A stretch of DNA of 64,000 nucleotides from CALOCN01 sp942491735. Its GTDB lineage: Bacteria; Eisenbacteria; RBG-16-71-46; JABDJR01. The position numbers were made by a program, and so were the translations under genes. The DNA lies in NCBI GenBank assembly GCA_942491735.1, contig CALOCN010000014.1, positions 3,286,001 through 3,350,000 on the forward strand, given 5' to 3'. Within the stretch, counting starts at the first letter, position 1. Every line of letters begins with the position of its first letter. Below are positions 35,111 through 44,016 of this stretch, one piece after another. Below the pieces are notes generated by a model, which made no database searches, was not told where the DNA came from, and was given only the letters and a program-made list of their open reading frames with translations.

Positions 35111-35156
35111 ACCTCAAGTAATTGAGGTTATCACCTCAATAACTTGTGGACCACAA
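35111..35156 (+). promoter_or_regulatory. Tandem upstream activating half-site array
   Basis: Half-sites alternate ACCTCAA (35111-35117), TTGAGGT (35122-35128), ACCTCAA (35133-35139) and the variant TTGTGGA (35144-35150), each separated by four bases (11-bp period, one helical turn), followed by CCACAA (35151-35156). They lie about 85-130 bp before the predicted sigma-54 transcription start, the usual enhancer position. Confidence 0.7.
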
Positions 35157-35213
35157 ATATTCACGGTTCACGATAATCACTCTAAAGCATTGTACAGCAA
35201 ATAATTAAGTGAG

Positions 35214-35229
35214 TGGCACGGACCCTGCT
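35214..35229 (+). promoter_or_regulatory. Sigma-54 promoter of the 35293-39163 operon
   Basis: TGGCACGgaccCTGCT with GG at 35215-35216 and GC at 35227-35228 (ten bases between), close to the -24/-12 consensus; +1 near 35240. Downstream Shine-Dalgarno AGGAGA precedes the ATG at 35293. Confidence 0.8.
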
Positions 35230-35292
35230 CTATCCCCGCATCAGAGGCTGCTCACCCCGATGCGGCCGGAAAATCCTACAGGAGACACAACG

Positions 35293-35769
35293 ATGACGCC
35301 GAGGACCCGACCTCCGCTCCCTCCATTCAGCCTTAGCTCAGCGCTGGCCAAGGTCCAGGCCGGGGAGGACGCATGGAACACACGAGATCCCGAGACGGTC
35401 ACCGCGGCCTACTCCGAGAACTCGGTCTGGCGCAATCGGGACGAGTTCTTCGCCGGCCACGACGCGATCCGGGCCTTTCTGGAGCGCAAGTGGTCCATCG
35501 AACTCCACTACGCCCTGATCAAGGAGCTCTGGACCTACACAGGAAGCCGCATTTCCGTCCGGTTCGAATACGAATGGCAACACGCGGAAACCGGGCAGTG
35601 GTTTCGAACGCACGGCAACGAGCACTGGGAGTTCGACGCCCACGGCTATATGACCCGTCGCGACATGAGCGCCAACGATATCCCGATCGCGGCCACCGAC
35701 CGCCGCATCGGAGTCCACCGGGGATCCGCATCCCCTCCATCCATCACCGAAGAGGAGAAACTTCCATGA
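35293..35769 (+). CDS. NTF2-like DUF1348/SnoaL-type protein
   Basis: 158 residues from the ATG at 35293 (AGGAGA upstream). The NTF2-like fold is recognisable: AWNTRDPETVTAAYSENSVWRNRDEFFAGHDAIRAFLERKWSIELHYALIKELWTYTGSRISVRFEYEWQHAETGQWFRTHGNEHWEFDAHGYMTRRDMSANDIPI. This matches the nuclear-transport-factor-2-like DUF1348 family of unknown substrate. First gene behind the sigma-54 promoter; its stop overlaps the isochorismatase start (ATGA). Such proteins often accompany RclA-like oxidoreductases in stress operons. Confidence 0.9.
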   Translation: MTPRTRPPLPPFSLSSALAKVQAGEDAWNTRDPETVTAAYSENSVWRNRDEFFAGHDAIRAFLERKWSIELHYALIKELWTYTGSRISVRFEYEWQHAETGQWFRTHGNEHWEFDAHGYMTRRDMSANDIPIAATDRRIGVHRGSASPPSITEEEKLP

Positions 35770-36560
35770 AGCACGCGATTTCCCATCCACCCCGGACGAT
35801 CCTGTTCGTCACCGTTGCACTCGCCGCGGCTATTGGTCTCGCAACAAGCCTGGCCTACGCGGACGGTCTGCCGGACCCCGGCATGGAGATCGTTCCCGGG
35901 GTCACCGCGCTCGTCGTCACGGACCCGCAAGTGGACTTCCTCAGCCCGGATGGCGTTACCTGGGGTGTCGTCGGCAGGAATGTCGTGGAGAACGAGACGG
36001 TTCAGAACATCGACGCCCTGTTCGCCATTGCCAAGTCGGTGGGCATGACGGTGTTCATCTCACCCCACTACTACTACCCCCACGATCACCGCTGGGAGAT
36101 GGAGGGCGCCCTCGAGGCGCTGATGCACTCCCTCGGCATGTTCGATCGAAAGGACCCCCTTTCTCTCGAGGAGTTCGAAGGATCCGGTGCCGACTGGCTC
36201 CCCCGCTACAAGGAATACATCAACGACGGCAGGACCGTCGTAACCAGTCCGCACAAGGTGTACGGACCGGAGACCAATGATCTCGTTCTCCAGCTCCGCA
36301 AGGCCGGGGTGAGCAAGGTGATCCTCGCCGGCATGTCCGCGAATCTATGCACGGAATCGCATATGCGGGAGCTGGTGGAGCAGGGATTCGAGGTCCTGGT
36401 CGTGACCGACGGCACCGCTGCAGCACAGGTCCCCGGGTGGGACGGGTACGCAGCCGCCTTGACCAACTTCCGCATGATCGCGAACCACATTGCACCGACC
36501 GCGGCGACGGTGCAGTCGATCGAAACCGCCTATCAGGACGCCGCGTCCCTGAAGCCCTGA
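35766..36560 (+). CDS. Exported isochorismatase-family hydrolase
   Basis: 264 residues from the ATG at 35766 (ATGA overlap with the previous stop). A signal peptide/TM (RTILFVTVALAAAIGLATSLAYA) precedes a cysteine-hydrolase fold: TALVVTDPQVDFLSPDG (catalytic Asp), KVYGPETNDLVLQLRKAGVSKVILAGMSANLCTESHMRELVEQGFEVLVVTDGT (Lys-type region and the catalytic Cys in SANLCTESH). Family members hydrolyse isochorismate or nicotinamide-like amides; the exported location is unusual. Second gene of the sigma-54 operon. Confidence 0.9.
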   Translation: MKHAISHPPRTILFVTVALAAAIGLATSLAYADGLPDPGMEIVPGVTALVVTDPQVDFLSPDGVTWGVVGRNVVENETVQNIDALFAIAKSVGMTVFISPHYYYPHDHRWEMEGALEALMHSLGMFDRKDPLSLEEFEGSGADWLPRYKEYINDGRTVVTSPHKVYGPETNDLVLQLRKAGVSKVILAGMSANLCTESHMRELVEQGFEVLVVTDGTAAAQVPGWDGYAAALTNFRMIANHIAPTAATVQSIETAYQDAASLKP

Positions 36561-36636
36561 TATAGGCAGTCCGACCGGCATCTGCCGGAGATCCGTTTCT
36601 CTCAGAAACCACACCGAACAAGAAAAGGAGTCTCAC

Positions 36637-37122
36637 ATGTCTACCATGATCAAGTTCACGCTTCTCGCCTCCACCCTTGGCCTCCTCGCCCAGAGCCCGG
36701 CCCTGGCTGCCGACGAGTACAACGTCTCCACCGGCGTCACCACCGCGGGGGTGCCCCTCGGTCTCCACGGCGTGGATCCGGTCACGCTCAGCAGCTTCAA
36801 CGCGGTTGCCGAGGGCGATGCCGTCCACACCGTCGTGAACGACGGTGTCGCCTACTACTTCGCCTCGAAGCAGTCGGCGGACACGTTCTCGGAGAACCCG
36901 GAAAAGTATCTGCCCCAGTACGGAGGCTTCTGTGCCTATGCCGTGGCCAAGGGCAAGAAGTTCGATGGCGATCCCGTATTCGGCGATATCGTGGACGGCA
37001 AGCTCTACCTGTTCGTCAACGCCGCCATTTTCGAGGAGTACATGAAGGACCGGAAGGAAATCCTCGCCCGCGCCGAGAAGACCTGGCCGAGTATCCGTCA
37101 CAAGGCGGCTGGAGACCTCTAG
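36637..37122 (+). CDS. Exported YHS-domain protein
   Basis: 161 residues, signal peptide MSTMIKFTLLASTLGLLAQSPALA, then a YHS domain (VVNDGVAYYFASKQSADTFSENPEKYLPQYGGFCAYAVAKGKKFDGDPVFGDIVDGKLYLFVN) with the single GFC cysteine. YHS domains bind metal and occur in copper/metal-handling or oxygenase-accessory proteins. It is third in the sigma-54 operon, 77 bp after the isochorismatase gene. Function is inferred only as metal-binding periplasmic accessory. Confidence 0.85.
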   Translation: MSTMIKFTLLASTLGLLAQSPALAADEYNVSTGVTTAGVPLGLHGVDPVTLSSFNAVAEGDAVHTVVNDGVAYYFASKQSADTFSENPEKYLPQYGGFCAYAVAKGKKFDGDPVFGDIVDGKLYLFVNAAIFEEYMKDRKEILARAEKTWPSIRHKAAGDL

Positions 37123-37223
37123 TCCACCGGGCGCAGTCGGGAAGGTCCCGACTGCGCCTCGGTACGCCTCGACCCGTGTTCTTCGCCCCCTGGGCTCGGA
37201 AACACCAACGAAGGAGCGCCGTC

Positions 37224-38621
37224 ATGAGCAAGACCCACGACGCCATCATCATCGGGACCGGTCAGGCCGGACCCAGCCTGGCCGCCCGTCTCGCCCAGTC
37301 CGGGATGAAGGTCGCGGTCATCGAGCGTGCCCGGTTCGGAGGCACGTGCGTGAACTACGGGTGCATTCCCACCAAGACAATGGTGGCAAGCGCCAAGGTC
37401 GCCCACATGACACGCCGAGGCCCGGAGTACGGAGTCCTTTCCGGCGGCCCCACCACGATCGACATGAGGCAAGTGAAGGCGCGCAAGGACGAGATCGTGC
37501 GACAGTCCACGGAAGGCGTCGAGCAATGGCTGCGGAGCCTGGATAACCTCGACGTGATCCAGGGACACGCCACTTTCGAGAGTTCTCACACCGTGCGCGT
37601 GGGTTCTGTTTCGCTCAGCGCCGACAGGATCTTCATCAATGTGGGCACCCGTGCTTTCCTCCCCCCCATCCCCGGGCTGGACCTTGTGCCGGCGCTCACC
37701 AACGCGGACATGCTGGATCTCGACTTCGTGCCGCCACATCTCGTGGTTGTGGGGGGCAGCTACATCGGCCTTGAGTTCGGACAGATGTTCCGCCGCTTCG
37801 GCAGTGACGTCACCATCGTCGAGAAACGCTCCCGCCTGGTGTCCCGTGAGGACCCCGATGTCGCGGAGAGTATCGGGAACATCCTCGAAGAGGAGGGCGT
37901 CACCATCCGTACCGATGCCGAGTGCATTGCCGCGGAACCGGACGGCGAAGGGGTACGCGTCACGCTGGACTGCGGCGACGATCCCCGCGTCGTATCGGGA
38001 TCGCATCTGCTCGTGGCTACGGGGCGACAACCCAACACCCACGGCTTGGGGCTCGAGAACACCGGGATTCGAGTGGACACGCGCGGTTACATCCAGGTGA
38101 ACGATCACCTCATGACCAGCGCGGAGGGCGTCTACGCCCTGGGGGACGTCAACGGTCGCGGAACCTTCACCCACACCGCCTACAACGACCACGAGATCGT
38201 GGCCGACAATCTGCTGAACGGAGCCGATCGCAAGGTCAGCGACCGGATCCCTGCCTACGCCCTCTACATCGACCCCCCGTTTGCTCGGGTGGGCCTGTCG
38301 GAGACCGAGGTGGCGGCCTCGGGCCGGAAAGCCCTCCTGGCCAGGCGTGACATGTCCCGCGTGGCGCGGGCCAAGGAAAAGGGCGAAACCCAGGGCTTCA
38401 TGAAAGCGATGGTGGACACGGAGACCGAGCGTATCCTCGGGTTCACCATCGTGGGGGTGGAGGGCGACGAGGTGGTGCACTCGGTGCTCGACGTCATGTA
38501 TGCCGACGCGCCGTACACGGTCATCCAGCGCGCAGTCCATATCCATCCCACGGTGTCCGAGCTCATCCCCACCCTGCTCGGCGATCTCGAGCCGATGCCG
38601 GCTCGGGAGGCGCGGCCATGA
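37224..38621 (+). CDS. FAD-dependent dithiol oxidoreductase (RclA/MerA-like, class I)
   Basis: 465 residues, ATG with AAGGAG upstream. Group I pyridine-nucleotide-disulfide oxidoreductase: an FAD Rossmann motif DAIIIGTGQAGPSLAARLAQSG, redox-active FGGTCVNYGCIPTKTMV (C42/C47), NAD(P) motif LVVVGGSYIGLEFGQMFRRFG, and a dimerisation domain ending in HIHPTVSELIPTLLGDL. It is closest in look to RclA and MerA-type reductases; the C-terminal vicinal Cys pair of canonical MerA is missing and there is no N-terminal HMA domain. It is fourth in the sigma-54 operon and overlaps the next gene (ATGA). Likely a stress reductase acting on a quinone, metal or reactive-chlorine product. Confidence 0.93.
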   Translation: MSKTHDAIIIGTGQAGPSLAARLAQSGMKVAVIERARFGGTCVNYGCIPTKTMVASAKVAHMTRRGPEYGVLSGGPTTIDMRQVKARKDEIVRQSTEGVEQWLRSLDNLDVIQGHATFESSHTVRVGSVSLSADRIFINVGTRAFLPPIPGLDLVPALTNADMLDLDFVPPHLVVVGGSYIGLEFGQMFRRFGSDVTIVEKRSRLVSREDPDVAESIGNILEEEGVTIRTDAECIAAEPDGEGVRVTLDCGDDPRVVSGSHLLVATGRQPNTHGLGLENTGIRVDTRGYIQVNDHLMTSAEGVYALGDVNGRGTFTHTAYNDHEIVADNLLNGADRKVSDRIPAYALYIDPPFARVGLSETEVAASGRKALLARRDMSRVARAKEKGETQGFMKAMVDTETERILGFTIVGVEGDEVVHSVLDVMYADAPYTVIQRAVHIHPTVSELIPTLLGDLEPMPAREARP

Positions 38622-39163
38622 AACGCGCCAGCGATGTCGCCTTCACCCCCGCGGTGAAGCAGGTGCAGGAACGCCTCGGCTCCAGATCCATCTATGAGAA
38701 GGTGGAAGCCCGTGGAGGATGGCGGAGCGTGGTCACCGAGGACCTTGCCGAGTTCATTGCCCGGAGAGAGTCCTTCTACCTGGGCACGGCCAGCGCCGAC
38801 GGCCAGCCCTACATTCAGCATCGGGGTGGTCCCCGGGGATTCCTGAAGGTCCTGGACGAGAGGACCCTGGCCTTCGCGGACTACGCGGGCAACCTTCAGT
38901 ACATTTCAATGGGCAACCTGGAAGAGAACGACAAGGTATTCCTGTTCCTCATGGACTATCCCCAACGCAAACGAATCAAGATCTGGGGACGCGCCCGGGT
39001 GGTAGAGGACGACCCGGAACTCCTCGCCCGCGTGTCGGACCCTGACTACAAGGCCACACCCGAACGCGTCTTTGTCATCCACGTGGAGGCCTGGGACCTG
39101 AACTGCCCGCAGCACATTCAACCCCGCTACACCGTGGAGGAGCTTCAGGAGCATGGAACCTGA
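38618..39163 (+). CDS. Pyridoxamine 5'-phosphate-oxidase-like flavoprotein
   Basis: 181 residues, start overlapping the upstream stop (ATGA at 38618-38621). A split-barrel FMN-binding fold: AEFIARRESFYLGTASADGQPYIQHRGGPRGFLKVLDERTLAFADYAGNLQYISMGNLEENDKVFLFLMDYPQRKRIKIWGRARVVEDD. Family members bind FMN, F420 or heme and act as oxidoreductases. Last gene of the sigma-54 operon and translationally coupled to the FAD reductase, so probably a redox partner or a parallel flavin enzyme. The spacer to the next gene is 98 bp. Confidence 0.93.
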   Translation: MKRASDVAFTPAVKQVQERLGSRSIYEKVEARGGWRSVVTEDLAEFIARRESFYLGTASADGQPYIQHRGGPRGFLKVLDERTLAFADYAGNLQYISMGNLEENDKVFLFLMDYPQRKRIKIWGRARVVEDDPELLARVSDPDYKATPERVFVIHVEAWDLNCPQHIQPRYTVEELQEHGT

Positions 39164-39261
39164 ACACCAATCAGGTTGATGGTAAGGTGCACGGCGTTGC
39201 TACCGTGCTTGAGCTTCAGGTCGGTACAAACGATGTAGACCCAGCCCGGAGAGGCTCCGCC

Positions 39262-39789
39262 ATGGCGAAACTGTCTATCGTGTTCCTCGGCCTGCTCACC
39301 CTCGCTCTGCCTATCGGGACCGCCAGGGGGTCGCTCGTGGAAACCGCGGACTCCCTCTACTTCGCCCAGGCGTGGACCGAGGCCGCGGCGCTGTACGAGG
39401 AGATCGTCGTCGTCGACCCGGGTGACGCAGAGTCCGCCTACCGGCTCGCCCTCAGCCATCACCTCGCGGGCGACTTCGCGAAGGCGATCCCGGCTCACCG
39501 CGCTGCCGCACGCCATCTGGAGAACCGGGCAAACGCCCTCTATAACCTGGCCTGTGCCTACGCTCAATTGGGCGACGTCGAACTGGCGCTCGAGGCGCTG
39601 GACGGCTCCCTGGAGGCCGGGTTCCAGGACAACAACCTCCTGCTGCAGGACGCCGAGCTCAACCCCATCCGCGAGGAGCCGCGCTTCGAAGAGATCCTGC
39701 GCCGCCTCCTCGGAGAGGGATACACAGGCTTCGGTGGGCCCGGTCCCACCCCCGAAGCCGGCATGGTCGGCGACGTTCACACGTCGTGA
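39262..39789 (+). CDS. Exported TPR protein
   Basis: 175 residues from the ATG at 39262, preceded by GGAGAGG. A signal peptide (MAKLSIVFLGLLTLALPIGTARGS) precedes tetratricopeptide-like helices (LVETADSLYFAQAWTEAAALYEEIVVVDPGDAESAYRLALSHHLAGDFAKAI ... NALYNLACAYAQLGDVELALEALDGSLEAGFQDNNLLLQDAELNPIREEPRFEEIL), the last part matching the TPR end-of-group type. It overlaps the S41-like gene by one base (TGATG) and may form a unit with it. Role: periplasmic protein-protein scaffold. Confidence 0.8.
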   Translation: MAKLSIVFLGLLTLALPIGTARGSLVETADSLYFAQAWTEAAALYEEIVVVDPGDAESAYRLALSHHLAGDFAKAIPAHRAAARHLENRANALYNLACAYAQLGDVELALEALDGSLEAGFQDNNLLLQDAELNPIREEPRFEEILRRLLGEGYTGFGGPGPTPEAGMVGDVHTS

Positions 39790-40634
39790 TGAGCCGAGTG
39801 TCGACGGAGAACCCCTCGATGTCGACGTACATGGCGCAGGTCCACTTCCAGGGGTCACTCGGCACCTTGATCGGGTTCGAGGCGCCCGCAGGATGGATCC
39901 AGGGGCACAAGCGTGCGGACGCGGCGCCGCAGTGGCTCGAGAAGCGCGACACCTTCTACTGGTACGAACACCTCGACGGGACCGATGCGGTCTTCATGCA
40001 GTTGAACGTTCCGCGGAACCACGGTGCGCCGTGGCGGGCGTTCCTGGACGAGATGTTCCGGACAATCCGTGAGCGGGACGACCTGCAACGCCTCGTGATC
40101 GATCTGCGCCACAACGAGGGAGGCTGGTCGTACATGTACCAGGAACTCGTCCACCACATCGTCGCCAGCCCCAAGATCGATCGTCCCGGCCATCTCTTCG
40201 TCCTGACCAGCCGCATCACGCAGTCGGCCGGTGTGGCCATCGCAGCGCGCCTGGACGTGTCGACGAACGCCCTCTTCGTGGGCGAGCCGGCCGGCGCGCA
40301 CCCGAATTTCTTCAACGGACCGATGGGCAATCACCCACCGCTGGCGCTGCCCGGGAGCGACATCATGTTCCGGGTCTCCACCGTGCTGGAGCAGTACTCG
40401 GATCCCCTCGACGACCGGTGCTTCATTGCGCCCGATGTGCCGGAGTCAATGACCTGCGAGGACTACATGACGGGACGGGATCCCGTCCTGGAGGCCGCGA
40501 TCGGGTTCCCGCCCATGGAGGGCAATCGCCTTCTCTCCGATCACGGCGGACGGCCCCTGGAGGTGTACTTCCACTGGCGGCGACCGAGCCAGAAGGAGGC
40601 CCTGGAAAGGCACGATCACATGGCGGGTCGTTGA
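39789..40634 (+). CDS. Peptidase S41 (tail-specific protease)-like domain protein, N-terminally short
   Basis: 281 residues from the ATG at 39789 (TGATG overlap); a GTG at 39786 would add one. The C-terminal catalytic domain of S41 proteases is recognisable: LVIDLRHNEGGWSYMYQELVHHI, then the nucleophile region VLTSRITQSAGVAIAARL (S-A-G) and LFVGEPAGAHPNFFNG. No signal peptide, N-terminal helical or PDZ domain is present and the start region appears to be a fragment of a larger S41 protein, so it may be a remnant coupled to the TPR gene. The Lys general base cannot be assigned with confidence. Confidence 0.72.
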   Translation: MSRVSTENPSMSTYMAQVHFQGSLGTLIGFEAPAGWIQGHKRADAAPQWLEKRDTFYWYEHLDGTDAVFMQLNVPRNHGAPWRAFLDEMFRTIRERDDLQRLVIDLRHNEGGWSYMYQELVHHIVASPKIDRPGHLFVLTSRITQSAGVAIAARLDVSTNALFVGEPAGAHPNFFNGPMGNHPPLALPGSDIMFRVSTVLEQYSDPLDDRCFIAPDVPESMTCEDYMTGRDPVLEAAIGFPPMEGNRLLSDHGGRPLEVYFHWRRPSQKEALERHDHMAGR

Positions 40635-40687
40635 TCGCCTCGCTCGCCCTGATCGCCAACTTCCCGTTGGGGGCCCGCCAGCAAGAC

Positions 40688-41524
40688 TCATCCAGGGTCA
40701 GACTGTTTCGCGGTCTCCCTCCACTGCCCGATGGCATTCCGGGTGGACTTGTAGCCGGCCTCAATCACCTCCTCATGACAATGGAAGTCCTCGAGCCTCA
40801 CCGAGGGATCCATGTTCACCGTGACAAGGAGGTCCGGGGGGTGCTGCTTCAGGTGTTCGTTCCTGATCCGCGCTTGCTGGATCGAGAATGCCTTGAGAAA
40901 CACATCCACGGCCAAGGGGCGTCGCCTGAGAATTATCCGCTCCCAGGCTCGCCGCCACCACGGCTCCGATCGCTGGAAGTCCAGCTTCCGGTCGGGTGCT
41001 GGAGTAACATCGACAGCAACAACAGGATGGTCGGCCATGGTGCGGACGACGTCCACCGGAACGGGATTCAGGACGCCGCCGTCAATCAAGTACCGCCCGC
41101 CGATCCTGACCGGTTCGAGAATTCCCGGTACGGCGATACTTGCCGCCAGAGCAGGTTTCAGGGGACCTCGATCCAGCACAACCGGATCTCCCAGGCTCAC
41201 ATCAACCGCCACGGCGGCAAAGGGGAGGCCAAGGGCCTCTATCCTCTCGGGGAGATCCTCGCAGAACGCATCGATGATCCTGGATTGCACAACCAGACCA
41301 CCGCCACGACTCAGGAAGGGCAAGGTAAGCCGTGACGGGTCGGAGAAAGCCCGGGTCACGAGTCCTGAGTCATGACCCGCAGCAATCATGGCTCCGATTA
41401 CTGCTCCCATCGACGAGCCGGCCACCGCCGCCGGTTCCAGACCCGCCTCCTCCATCGCTCGCAACGCACCGATATGGGCAAGGCCTCTCGCTCCCCCTGC
41501 ACCTAGCGCCAGACCGATCTTCAT
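40688..41524 (-). CDS. Patatin-like phospholipase (RssA-like)
   Basis: 278 residues from the ATG at 41524, which has GGGAGG six bases upstream (an ATG six codons earlier is less well placed). Patatin motifs: oxyanion GAGGARGLAHIG, nucleophile GSSMGAVIGAMI (G-x-S-x-G) and the catalytic-Asp block LIDGGVLNPVPVDVV. It belongs to the short bacterial RssA/YchK-type acyl hydrolases, cytoplasmic or membrane-associated. It is convergent with the S41-like gene. Substrate unknown. Confidence 0.95.
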   Translation of the reverse strand: MKIGLALGAGGARGLAHIGALRAMEEAGLEPAAVAGSSMGAVIGAMIAAGHDSGLVTRAFSDPSRLTLPFLSRGGGLVVQSRIIDAFCEDLPERIEALGLPFAAVAVDVSLGDPVVLDRGPLKPALAASIAVPGILEPVRIGGRYLIDGGVLNPVPVDVVRTMADHPVVAVDVTPAPDRKLDFQRSEPWWRRAWERIILRRRPLAVDVFLKAFSIQQARIRNEHLKQHPPDLLVTVNMDPSVRLEDFHCHEEVIEAGYKSTRNAIGQWRETAKQSDPG

Positions 41525-41730
41525 CACGTCCTCCCGGGACAACTCCAGTGTCGTTCGTGGTAGCGACCACCTATAGTAGCCGCATGCTGGCCGATTCCAC
41601 CTTCCTGACCTGGTCGTCGACCAAACCCCTTGATTTCAAGCACTTGAGGGAATCCCGATCCCGGATCACAATGCTCGGGGGATAACTGTTCGCAACGCTT
41701 CACTCACCTCGAACCCTCAAGGGGATCGCA

Positions 41731-44016
41731 TTGATTGGCACGACCCTGGGCCACTACAAGATCCTGGACGCGATCGGAGCCGGGGGCATGGGTGCGGTGT
41801 ACCGGGCGCTGGACACAAAGCTCGACCGGGAAGTGGCTCTCAAGGTGCTGCCTCGGGATGCCGCCGCGGATCCCGAGCGCAGGAGGCGATTCGACCAGGA
41901 AGCCAAGGCCGTGGCCGCTCTCCGGCACCCGAACATCGTCACGATCTACAGCGTGGAAGAAATCGAGGGCGTTCCTTTCCTGACCATGGAGCTGGTGGAC
42001 GGGCAGACGCTCGCGGCCCACGTCGTCGGCAAGAGGCTTTCCACGGACGCATTCCTCGAGTTCGCGATCCCGCTCGCCGATGCAGTCAGCTCAGCACACG
42101 AGAAGGGCATCATTCACCGTGACCTCAAACCCGCCAACATCATGTTGGACGCGGAAGGACGCCTCAAAGTCCTCGACTTCGGGCTCGCCAAGCTGATTGA
42201 ACCGACGCCGAACGAGGACGACGCGACCGTGCTCGCGAAGGCAATGACGAAGACGGGCACGGTCATGGGCACTGCCGCCTACATGTCGCCCGAGCAGGCC
42301 GAGGGCAGGAACGTCGATCCCCGATCCGATGTGTTTTCCCTGGGCATCATCCTCTACGAGCTCGCCACGGGAAGCGCGCCGTTTCAAGGTACGAGTGTGA
42401 TGGCCACGATCGCCGCAATCCTGACCGCAACCCCCCTGGAGGTCACGCAGGCCCGACCGGATCTCCCGAACGAGCTCGGACGCATCGTGAGCACCTGCCT
42501 CGACAAGGATCCGCAACGTCGCTACCCGTCCGCCTACGGGCTGCGTGACGATCTGATCCGACTTCAGGAGGCCATCAAACCGGGCGTCGCGCCCGCCGTC
42601 CCCAAGGCGCAGCACAAGACGTCGGTTGTCGTCCTGCCCTTCGCCAACCTCAGCCCGGATCCGGAGAACGAGTACTTCAGCGACGGGCTGACCGAGGAGG
42701 TCATTGCCGACCTCTCCAAGGTGGGTGCGCTCCGCGTGATCTCCCGTACGTCCGCCATGCACCTCAAAGGGACGAAGAAGAACCTCCAAACCATCGCGGA
42801 CGAACTCGACGTGCAGTACGCGTTGGAAGGAGGGGTCAGAAAAGCGGGACAGAGTCTCCGCATTACCGCCCAGCTCATCGACGTCGCGGCTGACACCACC
42901 CTGTGGTCGGAGAAGTACAGCGGGACGCTCGAGGATGTCTTTGCTATCCAGGAAACGGTTTCCCGCGCCATCGTCGATTCGTTGCGTGTCACGCTCACGG
43001 AGGAAGAGGATCAGAAACTGGCCCACGACTCCGGTCACAACGCCTTCGCCTACGACACGTATCTGCGGGCGCGCCGGGACTTCTGGATCCACAACAAGGC
43101 CAACCTGGACCGCGCTTGCGCCGAGCTCGAACACGCCCTCCAGATCGTTGGGGACGACGTGCTGCTCTATCGCGGACTCGGTGTGGCCAACTGGCAGTAC
43201 GTGAACGCGGGGATCAGCGGAGACCCTGCGTACCTGGAGGAAGCAGAACGATACGCACTCAAGATCATCGAGCTGGATCCCGACAGTTCCCACGGACCGT
43301 CCTTGCTGGGGTTGGTGGCCAGCCAGCGTGGTGACAATGCCGGCTGGATTCGTCACTCCACGCGGGCCGTCGAGTTGGATCCGAACGACTCCGATCACCT
43401 CTTCATTCTGGGTGCCGGTTGGTGTTTTGCCGGATACCCGGAGCGCGCCAGGCCCTACCAGGATCGACTGCAATCGAGGGATCCACTGTGGGAAATGGGT
43501 CATTTCCTACACGGGTTCGTCGCGTATCTCGCGGGGCGCTTCGCCGAGGCGGCCAACCACTATGAGGAGGGTCTGCGGCTGGAGCCGGCCAGCCCGTTAT
43601 GGCCCCTGGCCATCGCCCAGGCCGCCGCGTCGGCGGGCGACACCGAACGGGCAGTACGAGTCATCCGGGAAAACACTCCCGAGCCCGGCTCCAGCTCGAC
43701 GGCCAACCTCGGCCACATCTACAAGCATGCGTTGCTCGGGGAAGCGGATGCGGTCGACGCGCTGACCAACGACGCGTTCGTGCAGCAGATCTGGGGCGAT
43801 CCCCAGTATCCACACTTCATGGCGCAGGTGCAGCTCCTGCTCGGACGCCGCGACGAGGGGCTGAAATGGCTGCGGCAGGCGACCGAGAGGGGCTTCATCG
43901 ACTACCCATTTTTTGCTGAGCGGGATCCGATGCTCGAGAGCTTGCGAGGGGATCCGCGGTTCGCCGAGCTGCTGGATGGGGTGCGTCAGAAGTGGGAGCG
44001 GTTCGAAGCTCTCTAA
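41731..44016 (+). CDS. Ser/Thr protein kinase with FlgO-like and TPR domains
   Basis: 761 residues from a TTG at 41731 (AAGGGG upstream). The Hanks-type kinase (1-~270) has GAGGMG (P-loop), the VALK Lys (K38), HRDLKPAN (D131) and DFG (D149). A middle segment (~300-430; VVVLPFANLSPDPENEYFSDGLTEEVIADLSKVGALRVISRTSAM) is the FlgO/adenylate-cyclase-associated type domain often seen between kinase and TPR in such proteins, followed by TPR repeats (~430-750). No transmembrane segment is obvious. Likely a cytoplasmic signalling kinase with a ligand/partner-binding TPR tail. Confidence 0.95.
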   Translation: MIGTTLGHYKILDAIGAGGMGAVYRALDTKLDREVALKVLPRDAAADPERRRRFDQEAKAVAALRHPNIVTIYSVEEIEGVPFLTMELVDGQTLAAHVVGKRLSTDAFLEFAIPLADAVSSAHEKGIIHRDLKPANIMLDAEGRLKVLDFGLAKLIEPTPNEDDATVLAKAMTKTGTVMGTAAYMSPEQAEGRNVDPRSDVFSLGIILYELATGSAPFQGTSVMATIAAILTATPLEVTQARPDLPNELGRIVSTCLDKDPQRRYPSAYGLRDDLIRLQEAIKPGVAPAVPKAQHKTSVVVLPFANLSPDPENEYFSDGLTEEVIADLSKVGALRVISRTSAMHLKGTKKNLQTIADELDVQYALEGGVRKAGQSLRITAQLIDVAADTTLWSEKYSGTLEDVFAIQETVSRAIVDSLRVTLTEEEDQKLAHDSGHNAFAYDTYLRARRDFWIHNKANLDRACAELEHALQIVGDDVLLYRGLGVANWQYVNAGISGDPAYLEEAERYALKIIELDPDSSHGPSLLGLVASQRGDNAGWIRHSTRAVELDPNDSDHLFILGAGWCFAGYPERARPYQDRLQSRDPLWEMGHFLHGFVAYLAGRFAEAANHYEEGLRLEPASPLWPLAIAQAAASAGDTERAVRVIRENTPEPGSSSTANLGHIYKHALLGEADAVDALTNDAFVQQIWGDPQYPHFMAQVQLLLGRRDEGLKWLRQATERGFIDYPFFAERDPMLESLRGDPRFAELLDGVRQKWERFEAL

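Noticed and set aside
37224..38621. Calling the flavoenzyme a true mercuric reductase (merA)
   Set aside because: It has the CVNYGC active site but lacks the C-terminal Cys pair and the N-terminal HMA domain, and lies in a different operon.
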